In this document: piece after piece, positions 1 through 6,164 of the stretch
Numbering within the stretch: the first letter of the stretch is position 1
How the letters are laid out: every line of letters begins with the position of its first letter
Source of the DNA: Reyranella sp.
Lineage (GTDB): Bacteria; Pseudomonadota; Alphaproteobacteria; Reyranellales; Reyranellaceae
Length of the DNA: 6,164 bases
Direction: 5' to 3'
Assembly (NCBI GenBank): GCA_016780605.1
Contig: JADHLS010000337.1
Coordinates: 1 to 6,164, forward strand
The notes under the pieces: model-generated
Seen by the model: only the letters and a program-made list of their open reading frames with translations
The model's database searches: none
What the model was told of the DNA's origin: nothing
Made by a program: the position numbers and the translations under genes

Positions 1-1382
1 CTGACGGCAAGAAGGGCATGGAGATCGACATCGAGCTGCGCGACCTGAAATGGGGCGACGGCACGCCGGTCACCGCCAAGGACGTCGCCTTCACCCTCGA
101 CGTCGGCCGCCATCCGCTGTCGGGCGTGGCCTCGTCGGAAGCCTATCGCCGCATCATCAAGTTCGACGCCAAGGACGATCGCCATTTCACCATGACGATC
201 GACCGCGTCACCTTCGACTATAACAGCATGGCCCTGCTGCTGCTGCCGGCCCATATCGAGAAGCCGATCTTCGAGGCCAATCCCGCCGAGTACCGCAACA
301 AGACCGCCTTCGACACCGACTCGACGAACCCCGGCCTGTTCTTCGGCCCCTTCCGCATCGTCGAGATCGTGCCCGGCAGCCGCATCGTGCTGGAGCAGAA
401 CCCGACCTGGACGGGCGAGAAGCCGCACTTCAAGCGCATCGTCGTCAAGATCATCGAGAACACCGCGGCCCTCGAGGCCAACTTCCTGTCGGGCAACGTC
501 GACTACGTGATGGGCGAGCTCGGGCTGTCGCTCGACCAGGCGCTGGCCTTCGAGAAGCGCCACAAGGACAAGTACGACTTCATCTACAAGCCGGCGCTGA
601 TCTACGAGCACATCGACACCATGCTCGACAACAAGCTCCTGGGGGACCGGCGGGTACGCCAGGCGATCCTGATGGCGCTCGACCGCAAGGCGATCTCCGA
701 GAAGCTGTTCGAGGGCAAGCAGCCGGTCGCCGACGGCCCGATCAGCCCCCTCGATCCGATGTTCACCGCCAATACCAGGCACTATCCCTACGATGCCGCG
801 CAGGCGCGCAGGCTGCTCGACGAGGCGGGCTTCTCCGACATCAAGAACGGCGTGCGCCAGAACGCCAAGGGCGAGCGCCTGTCGCTCGAGCTCACCACGA
901 CCGCCGGCAACCGCGTGCGCGAGCTGGTGGCACAGGTGATCCAGAGCCAGCTGAAGCAGGTCGGCATCGAGATCCGTATCAAGGCCGAGCCGCCGCGCGT
1001 CTTCTCGGAAGCGCTGAACCGGCGGCAATTCACCGGCCTTGCCATGTATGCCTGGGTGCAGAGCCCCGAAGGCGTGCCGCGCACCCTGCTTCATTCCAAG
1101 GAGATCCCGTCGGCCGAGAATGCCTGGAGCGGCCAGAACTATCCGGGCTACCGCAACCCCGCCATGGATGCCGCCCTCGACGCCGCCGAGCGCGAGCTCG
1201 ACTTCGCCAAGCGCCGCGGCCTGTTCGCCGACATCCAGCGCATCCACGCCGACGACCTGCCCGTCCTGCCGCTGTTCTTCCGCGTCGATCCCTTCGTCAT
1301 CCCCAAGCCGCTGAAGGGCGTGGTGCCGACGGGCACGCTCAACAGCTCGACGCTGTGGATCGAGCAATGGCGCTGGGAGTAA
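1..1382 (+). CDS. Peptide/nickel-family ABC transporter solute-binding protein, 5'-truncated by the window edge
   Basis: This is the periplasmic substrate-binding subunit of a DppA/OppA-type importer (SBP_bac_5 family), which captures an oligopeptide or similar solute and hands it to the two permeases downstream. The reading frame is open from the first full codon at position 3 to TAA at 1380-1382, giving 459 visible residues. The ATG at 18 is internal, since codons upstream (DGKKG) continue the frame. The family motif W-x-DG-x-P-x-TA-x-DV begins about residue 17. In full-length relatives it lies near residues 90-110, so the signal peptide and roughly 70-100 residues are missing to the left. 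Other family marks are RVRQAILMALDR (about nt 654-686), a Y-x-NP-x-MD-x-ALD segment (about nt 1149-1180) and a C-terminal LPLFFRVDPFVIP stretch. The stop lies 4 nt before the acetyltransferase start, which indicates one operon. The substrate cannot be read from the sequence; dipeptides, oligopeptides, opines and glutathione are all possible. Confidence 0.93.
   Translation, partial: DGKKGMEIDIELRDLKWGDGTPVTAKDVAFTLDVGRHPLSGVASSEAYRRIIKFDAKDDRHFTMTIDRVTFDYNSMALLLLPAHIEKPIFEANPAEYRNKTAFDTDSTNPGLFFGPFRIVEIVPGSRIVLEQNPTWTGEKPHFKRIVVKIIENTAALEANFLSGNVDYVMGELGLSLDQALAFEKRHKDKYDFIYKPALIYEHIDTMLDNKLLGDRRVRQAILMALDRKAISEKLFEGKQPVADGPISPLDPMFTANTRHYPYDAAQARRLLDEAGFSDIKNGVRQNAKGERLSLELTTTAGNRVRELVAQVIQSQLKQVGIEIRIKAEPPRVFSEALNRRQFTGLAMYAWVQSPEGVPRTLLHSKEIPSAENAWSGQNYPGYRNPAMDAALDAAERELDFAKRRGLFADIQRIHADDLPVLPLFFRVDPFVIPKPLKGVVPTGTLNSSTLWIEQWRWE
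1375..1379 (+). promoter_or_regulatory. Ribosome binding site of the acetyltransferase, inside the end of the upstream gene
   Basis: GGGAG lies 7 nt before the ATG at 1387 and is formed by the last codons of the solute-binding protein gene. It supports that start codon and suggests that translation of the two genes is coupled. Confidence 0.6.
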
Positions 1383-1386
1383 CCAC

Positions 1387-1965
1387 ATGACCCTTGCCAA
1401 GCCCATCCTCGACGGCCGCTTCGTGCGCCTCGAGCCGCTGGAGGAACGCCATCGCGAGCTGGTGCGGCCGGCGGCGCAGCATCCCGAGATCTTCACCACC
1501 ACGACCTCGGCGCTGGGGCCGCTGTTCAATCCCTACATCGACAATGCGCTCCGACGCAGCGACGGCGTACATGACATCGCCTTCGTCGTCTTCCTGAAGG
1601 CGCAAGATCGCTATGTCGGCATGACGCGCTACCTCAACATCGAGGAGGCGCACAAGAAGCTCGAGATCGGCTCGACCTGGTACGAGCCCTCGGTGTGGTC
1701 GGGACCGGTCAACCCCGAATGCAAGCTGCTGCTGATGCAGCACGCCTTCGAGGTGCTGAAATTCCACCGCGTCGAGTACAAGACCGACGTGCGCAATGCC
1801 AGGAGCCGCGCCGCCATCGCCAAGCTCGGCGCCACCCAGGAAGGCATCCACCGCAAGCACATGATCATGGCCGACGGCCATGTGCGCGATTCGGTCTTCT
1901 TCTCGATCATCGACACCGAGTGGCCCGCGGTGAAGGCGGGGCTGGAGAAACGTCTCGGGGCATGA
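1387..1965 (+). CDS. GNAT family N-acetyltransferase, RimJ/RimL type
   Basis: The 192-residue product matches the Acetyltransf_3 (RimJ/RimL-like) branch of the GNAT superfamily, cytoplasmic enzymes that move an acetyl group from acetyl-CoA to an amine. The N-terminus (G-R-F-V-R-L-E-P-L, residues 10-18) is the usual first strand of this group. The core runs from LEIGSTWY (92-99) through PVNPECKLLL (107-116), which replaces the classic Q/R-x-x-G-x-G/A acetyl-CoA loop as in many members of this subgroup. It continues through the HR-x-E-YKTDVRNARSRAAIAKLGA block (127-149), where the Asn of V-R-N-x-R-S is typical. The start is fixed by the GGGAG site 7 nt upstream and the 4-nt gap from the previous stop. 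It sits between the binding protein and permease genes of an importer, so it may act on the imported solute or its breakdown product. RimL-type enzymes are known to acetylate protein N-termini and to inactivate processed microcin C. The substrate here is unknown. Confidence 0.9.
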   Translation: MTLAKPILDGRFVRLEPLEERHRELVRPAAQHPEIFTTTTSALGPLFNPYIDNALRRSDGVHDIAFVVFLKAQDRYVGMTRYLNIEEAHKKLEIGSTWYEPSVWSGPVNPECKLLLMQHAFEVLKFHRVEYKTDVRNARSRAAIAKLGATQEGIHRKHMIMADGHVRDSVFFSIIDTEWPAVKAGLEKRLGA

Positions 1966-1972
1966 TCGGGGC

Positions 1973-1976
<4 letters not shown>
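1955..1976 (+). repeat. Perfect 11-bp tandem duplication at the acetyltransferase/permease junction
   Basis: TCGGGGCATGA occurs twice with no gap (1955-1965 and 1966-1976). The first copy holds the acetyltransferase stop (TGA 1963-1965) and the second holds the permease start (ATG 1973-1975). Removing one copy changes neither protein but would fuse stop and start into an ATGA overlap, like the one at 2947-2950. A chance exact tandem 11-mer is expected well under once in a window of this size. Confidence 0.95.
1962..1976 (+). other. Four-codon mini-ORF (M-I-G-A) bridging two operon genes
   Basis: ATG ATC GGG GCA TGA lies in the third frame between the two genes. Its ATG overlaps the acetyltransferase stop as ATGA, and its TGA overlaps the permease ATG as ATGA. 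It is a by-product of the 11-bp duplication and might act as a relay for ribosomes that terminate and reinitiate. Whether it is translated is unknown. Confidence 0.35.
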
Positions 1977-2946
<970 letters not shown>

Positions 2947-2950
<4 letters not shown>

Positions 2951-3870
2951 GCGACGTCGCCGCCCGGCCGTCGGCCAGTCCCGGCCGCCTGGTCTGGAAC
3001 CGGCTGCTGCGCCACAGGCTCGCTGTTGTGTCCCTGCTGTTCCTGCTCGTGCTGCTCATCCTGTCGCTCGCCGCGCCATGGATCGCCGACCTGCGCGGCG
3101 TCGACCCGACGGCGACCGACCTCTTCCGCCGCTTCGAGCCGCCCTCGGCCGAGCATTGGCTGGGCACCGACGACCTCGGCCGCGACCTCTTCCAGCGCCT
3201 GCTCGACGGCGGCCGCGTGTCGCTGCTGGTCGGCGTCTCCGGGGCCCTGCTGTCGGCGGTGATCGGCGCCGTGATCGGTGTCGTGGCGGGCTACCGCGGC
3301 GGCCGCCTCGATGCCGTGCTGATGCGGCTCACCGACGGCGTCATCGCGCTGCCGCTACTGCCGCTCCTGATCGTCATCGCCGCCATCGATCCCCGCAAGA
3401 TCGGCGTGCCGGTCGAGCTCGCCCAGTCGGAGACCTTCTCGCTCTATCGCATCATCGTCATCGTGGCCCTCACCGGCTGGACCACCGTTGCGCGCCTGGT
3501 GCGCGCCGAGACGCTGTCGCTCAAGGCGAGGGACTTCACGCGAGCGGCGCAGGCCTTGGGCGCGCGACCCGGGCGCATCATGTTTCGCCACATCCTGCCC
3601 AACGCGGCGGGCTCGCTGGTCGTCGCCACCACGCTTTCGATCGGCGCCCTCATCCTGCTCGAATCGACCTTGTCGTTCCTCGGCCTCGGCACCCAGCCGC
3701 CGGCAGCGAGCTGGGGCAACATGCTGACCGGCGCGCAGGAGCTGCTGCAACAGGCGCCGATCCTCGCCCTGCTGCCGGGCCTGCTGATCTTCCTGACGGT
3801 GATGGCCTTCAATTTTCTCGGCGACGGCTTGCAGGACGCGCTCGACCCGCGCAGCGAGCGCCGCCTGTGA
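2947..3870 (+). CDS. ABC transporter permease, DppC/OppC family
   Basis: This is the second channel subunit, 307 residues. It has a short cytoplasmic N-terminus followed by a membrane segment at about 25-46. The signature HWLGTDDLGRDLFQRLLDGGR (70-90) and S-L-L-V-G-V (92-97) are diagnostic of the DppC group. Further segments lie near 93-116, 131-147, 168-184, 222-245 and 272-293. The EAA loop is at about 196-226 (DFTRAAQALGA, then HILPNA). ESTLSFLGLGTQPP (239-252), SWGNML and NFLGDGLQDALDPR (289-302) close the family pattern. The ATG overlaps the previous TGA by 4 bp, indicating coupled translation. The same frame is open upstream to 2251, but that part is a shadow of the first permease. A polar stretch at about 148-167, between the third and fourth membrane segments, is longer than in the E. 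coli DppC I recall. No ATPase gene follows, unlike the common dppABCDF order. Confidence 0.95.
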
Positions 3871-3937
3871 CAGCGTGACTCTCTTGTGCTCGACGGGGAA
3901 CGTCCGGATGCTGGGCGCGTTTCGGCCTCACCCCCTC

Positions 3938-3943
3938 GAGGAA
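3938..3943 (+). promoter_or_regulatory. Ribosome binding site that fixes the lipoprotein start
   Basis: GAGGAA lies 8 nt before the ATG at 3952, and a clean lipoprotein signal sequence begins at that ATG. The frame is open further upstream to a TTG-like region and an alternative start near 3886, but those codons would put a charged stretch before the signal. The site is embedded in the 8-bp palindrome CCTCGAGG (3934-3941). Confidence 0.65.
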
Positions 3944-3951
3944 ACCAAGAA

Positions 3952-4491
3952 ATGCAAAAGCCGCTTCTGTCCTTGTCGATTCTTGTCGCGTGCGGATCGA
4001 CGCTTCTTGCCTGCACGCCGAGCCAGCCCGAGACCACGGTCTCCAACAATTACCAGGCGCCGGTCGCAGCGATTACGCCGCCCGCCAACGTCAAGACGAT
4101 CTGCTACACCGACAACGAGCTGATGGCCTTCCGCGTGCGGATGGTCCAGCAGGAGCTCGTGGTCGGCGCCCTCCAGTGCAAGGGCCCCGACGGCAAGATG
4201 TACCTCGACGACGAATACGCCGCGTTCATGAAGAAATACAATCCCGAGCTTTCGTCGAACGCCGCCGAGATCAAGTCGGTGGTTGCGCGCAAGAAGGCCA
4301 ACCTCGACGTCATGGTCACCGAGATCGCCAACCGCACGGCCCAGCGCCCCAGGCTGGATCCCGACTTCTGCTCACGCCATCAGCGCGCCTTCGACTGGGC
4401 GCTGCATGAGAAGGTGATGTCGCTCAAGGAGGTTCCGGCGCCCTACGACCTCGGCCCCGAGATGAGGGTCTTTCCCTGCCCGAAGGGCTGA
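3952..4491 (+). CDS. Predicted lipoprotein of unknown function
   Basis: The 179-residue product has a lipoprotein signal: M-Q-K, a hydrophobic stretch (residues 4-20) and lipobox L-L-A-C with Cys21 as the acylated residue. Residue +2 is Thr, not Asp, so by the E. coli rule the outer membrane is the likelier place. A Pro/Asn/Thr-rich linker (22-47) precedes a mainly helical domain. That domain holds Cys51, Cys76, Cys140 and Cys176, an even number that could form two disulfides in the periplasm. The pattern R-x-R-M-V-Q-Q-E-L-V-V-G-A-L-Q-C (61-76), an aromatic-rich Y-A-A-F-M-K-K-Y segment and a later F-C resemble, from memory, small uncharacterised secreted alphaproteobacterial proteins. I do not recognise a named family. 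The gene follows the permease by 81 nt with no clear terminator or promoter between, so co-transcription is possible but unproven. A link to transport is not shown. Confidence 0.85.
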   Translation: MQKPLLSLSILVACGSTLLACTPSQPETTVSNNYQAPVAAITPPANVKTICYTDNELMAFRVRMVQQELVVGALQCKGPDGKMYLDDEYAAFMKKYNPELSSNAAEIKSVVARKKANLDVMVTEIANRTAQRPRLDPDFCSRHQRAFDWALHEKVMSLKEVPAPYDLGPEMRVFPCPKG

Positions 4492-4502
4492 TCGCCGTCG
4501 AC

Positions 4503-4522
4503 GCCGCTACTGGCGCAGCGGC
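4503..4522. terminator. Weak inverted repeat at the convergent gene ends
   Basis: GCCGCT (4503-4508) and AGCGGC (4517-4522) form a perfect 6-bp stem with an 8-nt loop. It lies at the end of the cupin gene and 12 nt after the lipoprotein stop. Neither strand has a T-run after the stem, so it is not a textbook intrinsic terminator. In GC-rich DNA a 6-bp stem is common; treat it only as a candidate bidirectional transcription end. Confidence 0.2.
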
Positions 4523-5043
4523 ATGCCCTTGGCTACCGCGTTGATGTCGTAGGGCTTCTCCTCGAGCGTCTCGGCGTCCCACATGCTGCGCTCGACGGTG
4601 AGGAACGGCCCGTCATAGACGTGGATGGCGGCGCTGATCTTGCCGAGCGGGTTCACCACCGAGTGGACGATGTCGGGACCGAGCAGGGCCACGTCGCCCG
4701 TCCCCAGCGCCTCGCCGCCCGCGGGCTCGATCTGGAACTTCGAGCCGTCGCGGGCCTTGCGCCAGAAAGTGTTGTCCTCGCGGCCGCCATACATGCCGAT
4801 GACCGCGCTCATGCGGTGATTGTGCGGCAGGGTCACCTGCAAAGGCGACCAGGCGAGCGTCAGGACCGTCAGTTCCGGCGAGCGGTGCAGCACGTTCACG
4901 CCGGCCTTGTCGGGCTCGCCCAGGGCGCGCACGACCGCTGATGGATCGGAGACGGCCCGCGCCACGACCTCCTTCAGGGCCTTGCGCGAGCGCTCGCCGA
5001 GGGTGCTGTGCAGATCGGCAATGAATTGTTCAACGTCGAACAT
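4507..5043 (-). CDS. Cupin-fold metal-dependent enzyme, cysteine dioxygenase-like
   Basis: The 178-residue product is a single-domain cupin resembling bacterial thiol dioxygenases and the related 'predicted metal-dependent enzyme of the double-stranded beta-helix superfamily' group. Such enzymes use mononuclear iron to oxidise a thiol such as cysteine or 3-mercaptopropionate to a sulfinate. Predicted metal ligands are His74 and His76 (L-P-H-N-H) and His127 (G-P-D-I-V-H-S-V-x-N). The 51-residue spacing from His76 to His127 is close to the 52 between His88 and His140 of mammalian cysteine dioxygenase. IHVYDGPF (140-147) gives His141 and Tyr143, matching the catalytic His155 and Tyr157, but the expected Ser is Ala139. 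The Cys used for the Cys-Tyr cross-link is absent (Val81 region), as in most bacterial members. The start is fixed by a GGGGAG site 8 nt upstream. The frame is open for 720 nt further upstream on this strand, but that lies antisense to the peptidase and is not a real extension. Substrate is unproven. Confidence 0.85.
   Translation of the reverse strand: MFDVEQFIADLHSTLGERSRKALKEVVARAVSDPSAVVRALGEPDKAGVNVLHRSPELTVLTLAWSPLQVTLPHNHRMSAVIGMYGGREDNTFWRKARDGSKFQIEPAGGEALGTGDVALLGPDIVHSVVNPLGKISAAIHVYDGPFLTVERSMWDAETLEEKPYDINAVAKGMPLRQ
5027..5042. promoter_or_regulatory. 16-bp dyad at the start of the cupin gene, possible operator
   Basis: TGTTCAACGTCGAACA is an inverted repeat with 7 of 8 base pairs matching: arms TGTTC/GAACA around ACGT, with one A/C mismatch. 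It overlaps the first codons of the cupin gene and lies 50-65 nt upstream of the divergent peptidase start. A dyad this good is expected by chance about twice per 6 kb, so only its position at a divergent junction makes it notable. Confidence 0.2.
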
Positions 5044-5051
5044 CGAAGTGT

Positions 5052-5057
5052 CTCCCC
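5052..5057 (-). promoter_or_regulatory. Ribosome binding site of the cupin gene
   Basis: Read on the minus strand, GGGGAG lies 8 nt before the ATG whose first base is at 5043. It supports that start over any of the upstream codons of the same open frame. It takes up much of the 48-bp space between the divergent genes. Confidence 0.65.
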
Positions 5058-5073
5058 GGAGGAGCGGACAATC

Positions 5074-5084
5074 TGGCATAAGAT
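5074..5084 (+). promoter_or_regulatory. Candidate -10 region for the peptidase gene
   Basis: TGGCATAAGAT can be read as an extended -10 (TG, one base, CATAAG) or as TAAGAT at 5079-5084; each matches TATAAT at 4 of 6 positions. Initiation about 7 nt downstream would fall at or just before the ATG at 5092, giving a transcript with almost no leader. No good -35 hexamer is visible at normal spacing, so this is tentative. Confidence 0.2.
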
Positions 5085-5091
5085 CGGGCTC

Positions 5092-6164
5092 ATGGACACC
5101 AACCGCCTGAGCCGCTTCGTCGGCGCCTTCTGGGACGATTCGATCCTGCCCTCGATCACCGAGTACATCCGCATCCCCAACAAATCGCCGGCTTTCGACC
5201 CGAAATGGGCCGAGCACGGCTACATGGACGACGCCGTCAAGCTGATGGAGGCCTGGGCGCGCCCGCAGCTCGCGGATTTTCCCGACGCCACGCTGGAGGT
5301 GGTGCGCCTGCCCGGCCGCACGCCGCTGATCTTCATGGAGATTCCGGGCGACAGCGACGACACCGTCCTGCTCTACGGCCATCTCGACAAGCAGCCCGAG
5401 ATGAAGGGCTGGTGGGAGGGCTTCGGTCCGTGGATTCCCGTCCGCAAGGACGACAAGCTCTATGGCCGCGGCGGCGCCGATGACGGCTATGCGATCTACG
5501 GCAGCCTCGCTGCGCTGAAGGCGCTGCGTGACCAGAAGGTGCCGCGCGCCCGTTGCGTCGTCATGATCGAGGGCTGCGAGGAAAGCGGCAGCTATGATCT
5601 GCCCTACTACGTCGATCACCTGCTTCCGCGCATCGGCAATCCCTCGCTGGTCGTCTGCCTGGATTCGGGCTGCGGCGACTGGGACCGGCTGTGGCTCACG
5701 ACATCGCTGCGCGGCATCGCGGGCGGCACGCTCACCGTGCGAGTGCTGACCGAGGGCGTGCACTCGGGCGACGCGTCGGGCATCGTGCCCTCCTCCTTCC
5801 GCATCACGCGCGGATTGCTGTCACGGCTGGAGGACGAGGCGACCGGCGAGATCAAGCTGCAGGACCTCTATGTGCAGATCCCGCCGCAGCGCATCGAGCA
5901 GGCCAAGGAGGCCGCGCGCGTACTGGGCCAGGAGGTCTTCACCAAATTCCCCTTCGCTGGCGGCACCAGGCCGATGGTCGACGATCTCGGCCAGATGGTG
6001 CTGAACCGCACCTGGCGCCCGCAGCTCGCCATCACCGGCATGGACGGCTACCCCGCGCCGGGCGACGCCGGCAATGTGCTGCGGCCCTACGCGACCGCCA
6101 AGCTCAGCCTGCGCACCCCGCCGACGCTCGACGCCAAGGCCGCGGTGGCAGCGATGAAGAAGAC
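5092..6164 (+). CDS. M20-family metallopeptidase (carnosinase/dipeptidase-like), 3'-truncated by the window edge
   Basis: The frame runs from ATG 5092 to the last base without a stop: 357 residues plus a partial codon. M20 enzymes are di-metal (usually zinc) peptidases that hydrolyse dipeptides or acylated amino acids, generally in the cytoplasm; no signal peptide is present. Catalytic residues are all in order: His97 with Asp99 (YGHLD, 95-99), bridging Asp130 (GRGGADD, 125-131), general base Glu163 and ligand Glu164 (EGCEESGS, 160-167), and Asp191 (CLDSGCGD). GVHSGD (222-227) supplies the dimerisation-domain His that completes the partner active site in carnosinases, and Arg341 (LSLRTPP) matches their substrate-carboxylate Arg. 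About 100-120 residues, including the last metal-binding His, should lie to the right. It diverges from the cupin gene with 48 bp between starts. No ribosome binding site sits at normal spacing: GGAGGAG at 5058-5064 is 27 nt away. Dipeptidase activity is the best guess; acylases and carboxypeptidases of the same family remain possible. Confidence 0.93.
   Translation, partial: MDTNRLSRFVGAFWDDSILPSITEYIRIPNKSPAFDPKWAEHGYMDDAVKLMEAWARPQLADFPDATLEVVRLPGRTPLIFMEIPGDSDDTVLLYGHLDKQPEMKGWWEGFGPWIPVRKDDKLYGRGGADDGYAIYGSLAALKALRDQKVPRARCVVMIEGCEESGSYDLPYYVDHLLPRIGNPSLVVCLDSGCGDWDRLWLTTSLRGIAGGTLTVRVLTEGVHSGDASGIVPSSFRITRGLLSRLEDEATGEIKLQDLYVQIPPQRIEQAKEAARVLGQEVFTKFPFAGGTRPMVDDLGQMVLNRTWRPQLAITGMDGYPAPGDAGNVLRPYATAKLSLRTPPTLDAKAAVAAMKK

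Noticed and set aside
3884..3912. A possible sigma-70 promoter for the lipoprotein gene (TTGTGC, 17 nt, GATGCT).
   Set aside because: The -10 element matches only 3 of 6 consensus positions. I cannot tell it from background, so no promoter is annotated.
3871..3951. Possible intrinsic terminator after the transporter operon (GACG-GGGAA-CGTC near 3892-3904).
   Set aside because: The stem is only 4 bp and is not followed by a T-run, so it does not support a terminator call.
3875..4123. A small plus-strand frame starting at GTG 3875 in the gap after the second permease.
   Set aside because: It runs out of frame into the lipoprotein gene, its translation is Arg/Ser-rich with no motif, and the lipoprotein start has a better ribosome binding site and signal sequence.
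5044..5763. The cupin reading frame stays open on the minus strand for 720 nt upstream, suggesting a 418-residue fusion protein.
   Set aside because: It lies wholly antisense to the M20 peptidase apart from the 48-bp junction. Its translation is low-complexity, His/Arg/Ala-rich and without motifs. A good ribosome binding site and a natural protein start fix the cupin at 5043. Long antisense frames are common in GC-rich DNA.

Overview
The window looks like ordinary chromosomal DNA from a GC-rich proteobacterium. An alphaproteobacterium (Rhodospirillales or Hyphomicrobiales type) is my best guess, based on base composition, strong G/C third-position bias and the type of transporter and lipoprotein genes. 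This is an inference; there is no rRNA or other marker gene to test it. Coding density is very high. No mobile element, tRNA, rRNA or CRISPR array is visible, and no stretch over 300 bases lacks a gene.

Layout: positions 1-3870 carry a plus-strand operon for a peptide/nickel-family (DppABC/OppABC-like) ABC importer. In order these are the 3' part of a periplasmic solute-binding protein (cut by the left edge), a RimJ/RimL-type GNAT acetyltransferase, a DppB-like permease and a DppC-like permease. Junctions are tight: 4 nt, then 7 nt, then a 4-bp ATGA overlap. No ATP-binding subunit follows. After an 81-nt gap comes an unrecognised predicted lipoprotein on the same strand (3952-4491). It ends 15 nt from the 3' end of a convergent minus-strand cupin gene related to cysteine dioxygenases (4507-5043). 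Divergent from the cupin, 48 bp away, starts a large M20-family (carnosinase/cytosolic dipeptidase-like) metallopeptidase. It stays open to the right edge (5092-6164) and lacks its C-terminus here.

How the genes may work together (inference): the binding protein and two permeases would import oligopeptides or similar solutes using ATPases encoded elsewhere. The GNAT could acetylate the imported solute or a toxic product of it. The M20 enzyme could cleave dipeptides in the cytoplasm, and the cupin could oxidise a thiol such as one released from them. Only the transporter genes are clearly one transcription unit.

The most distinctive sequence-level observation is at the acetyltransferase/permease junction. 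A perfect 11-bp tandem duplication (TCGGGGCATGA twice, 1955-1976) appears to have split an ancestral ATGA stop/start overlap. It leaves a four-codon mini-ORF that overlaps the upstream stop and the downstream start. I found no convincing evidence of a wholly new biological system; the remaining findings are modest.
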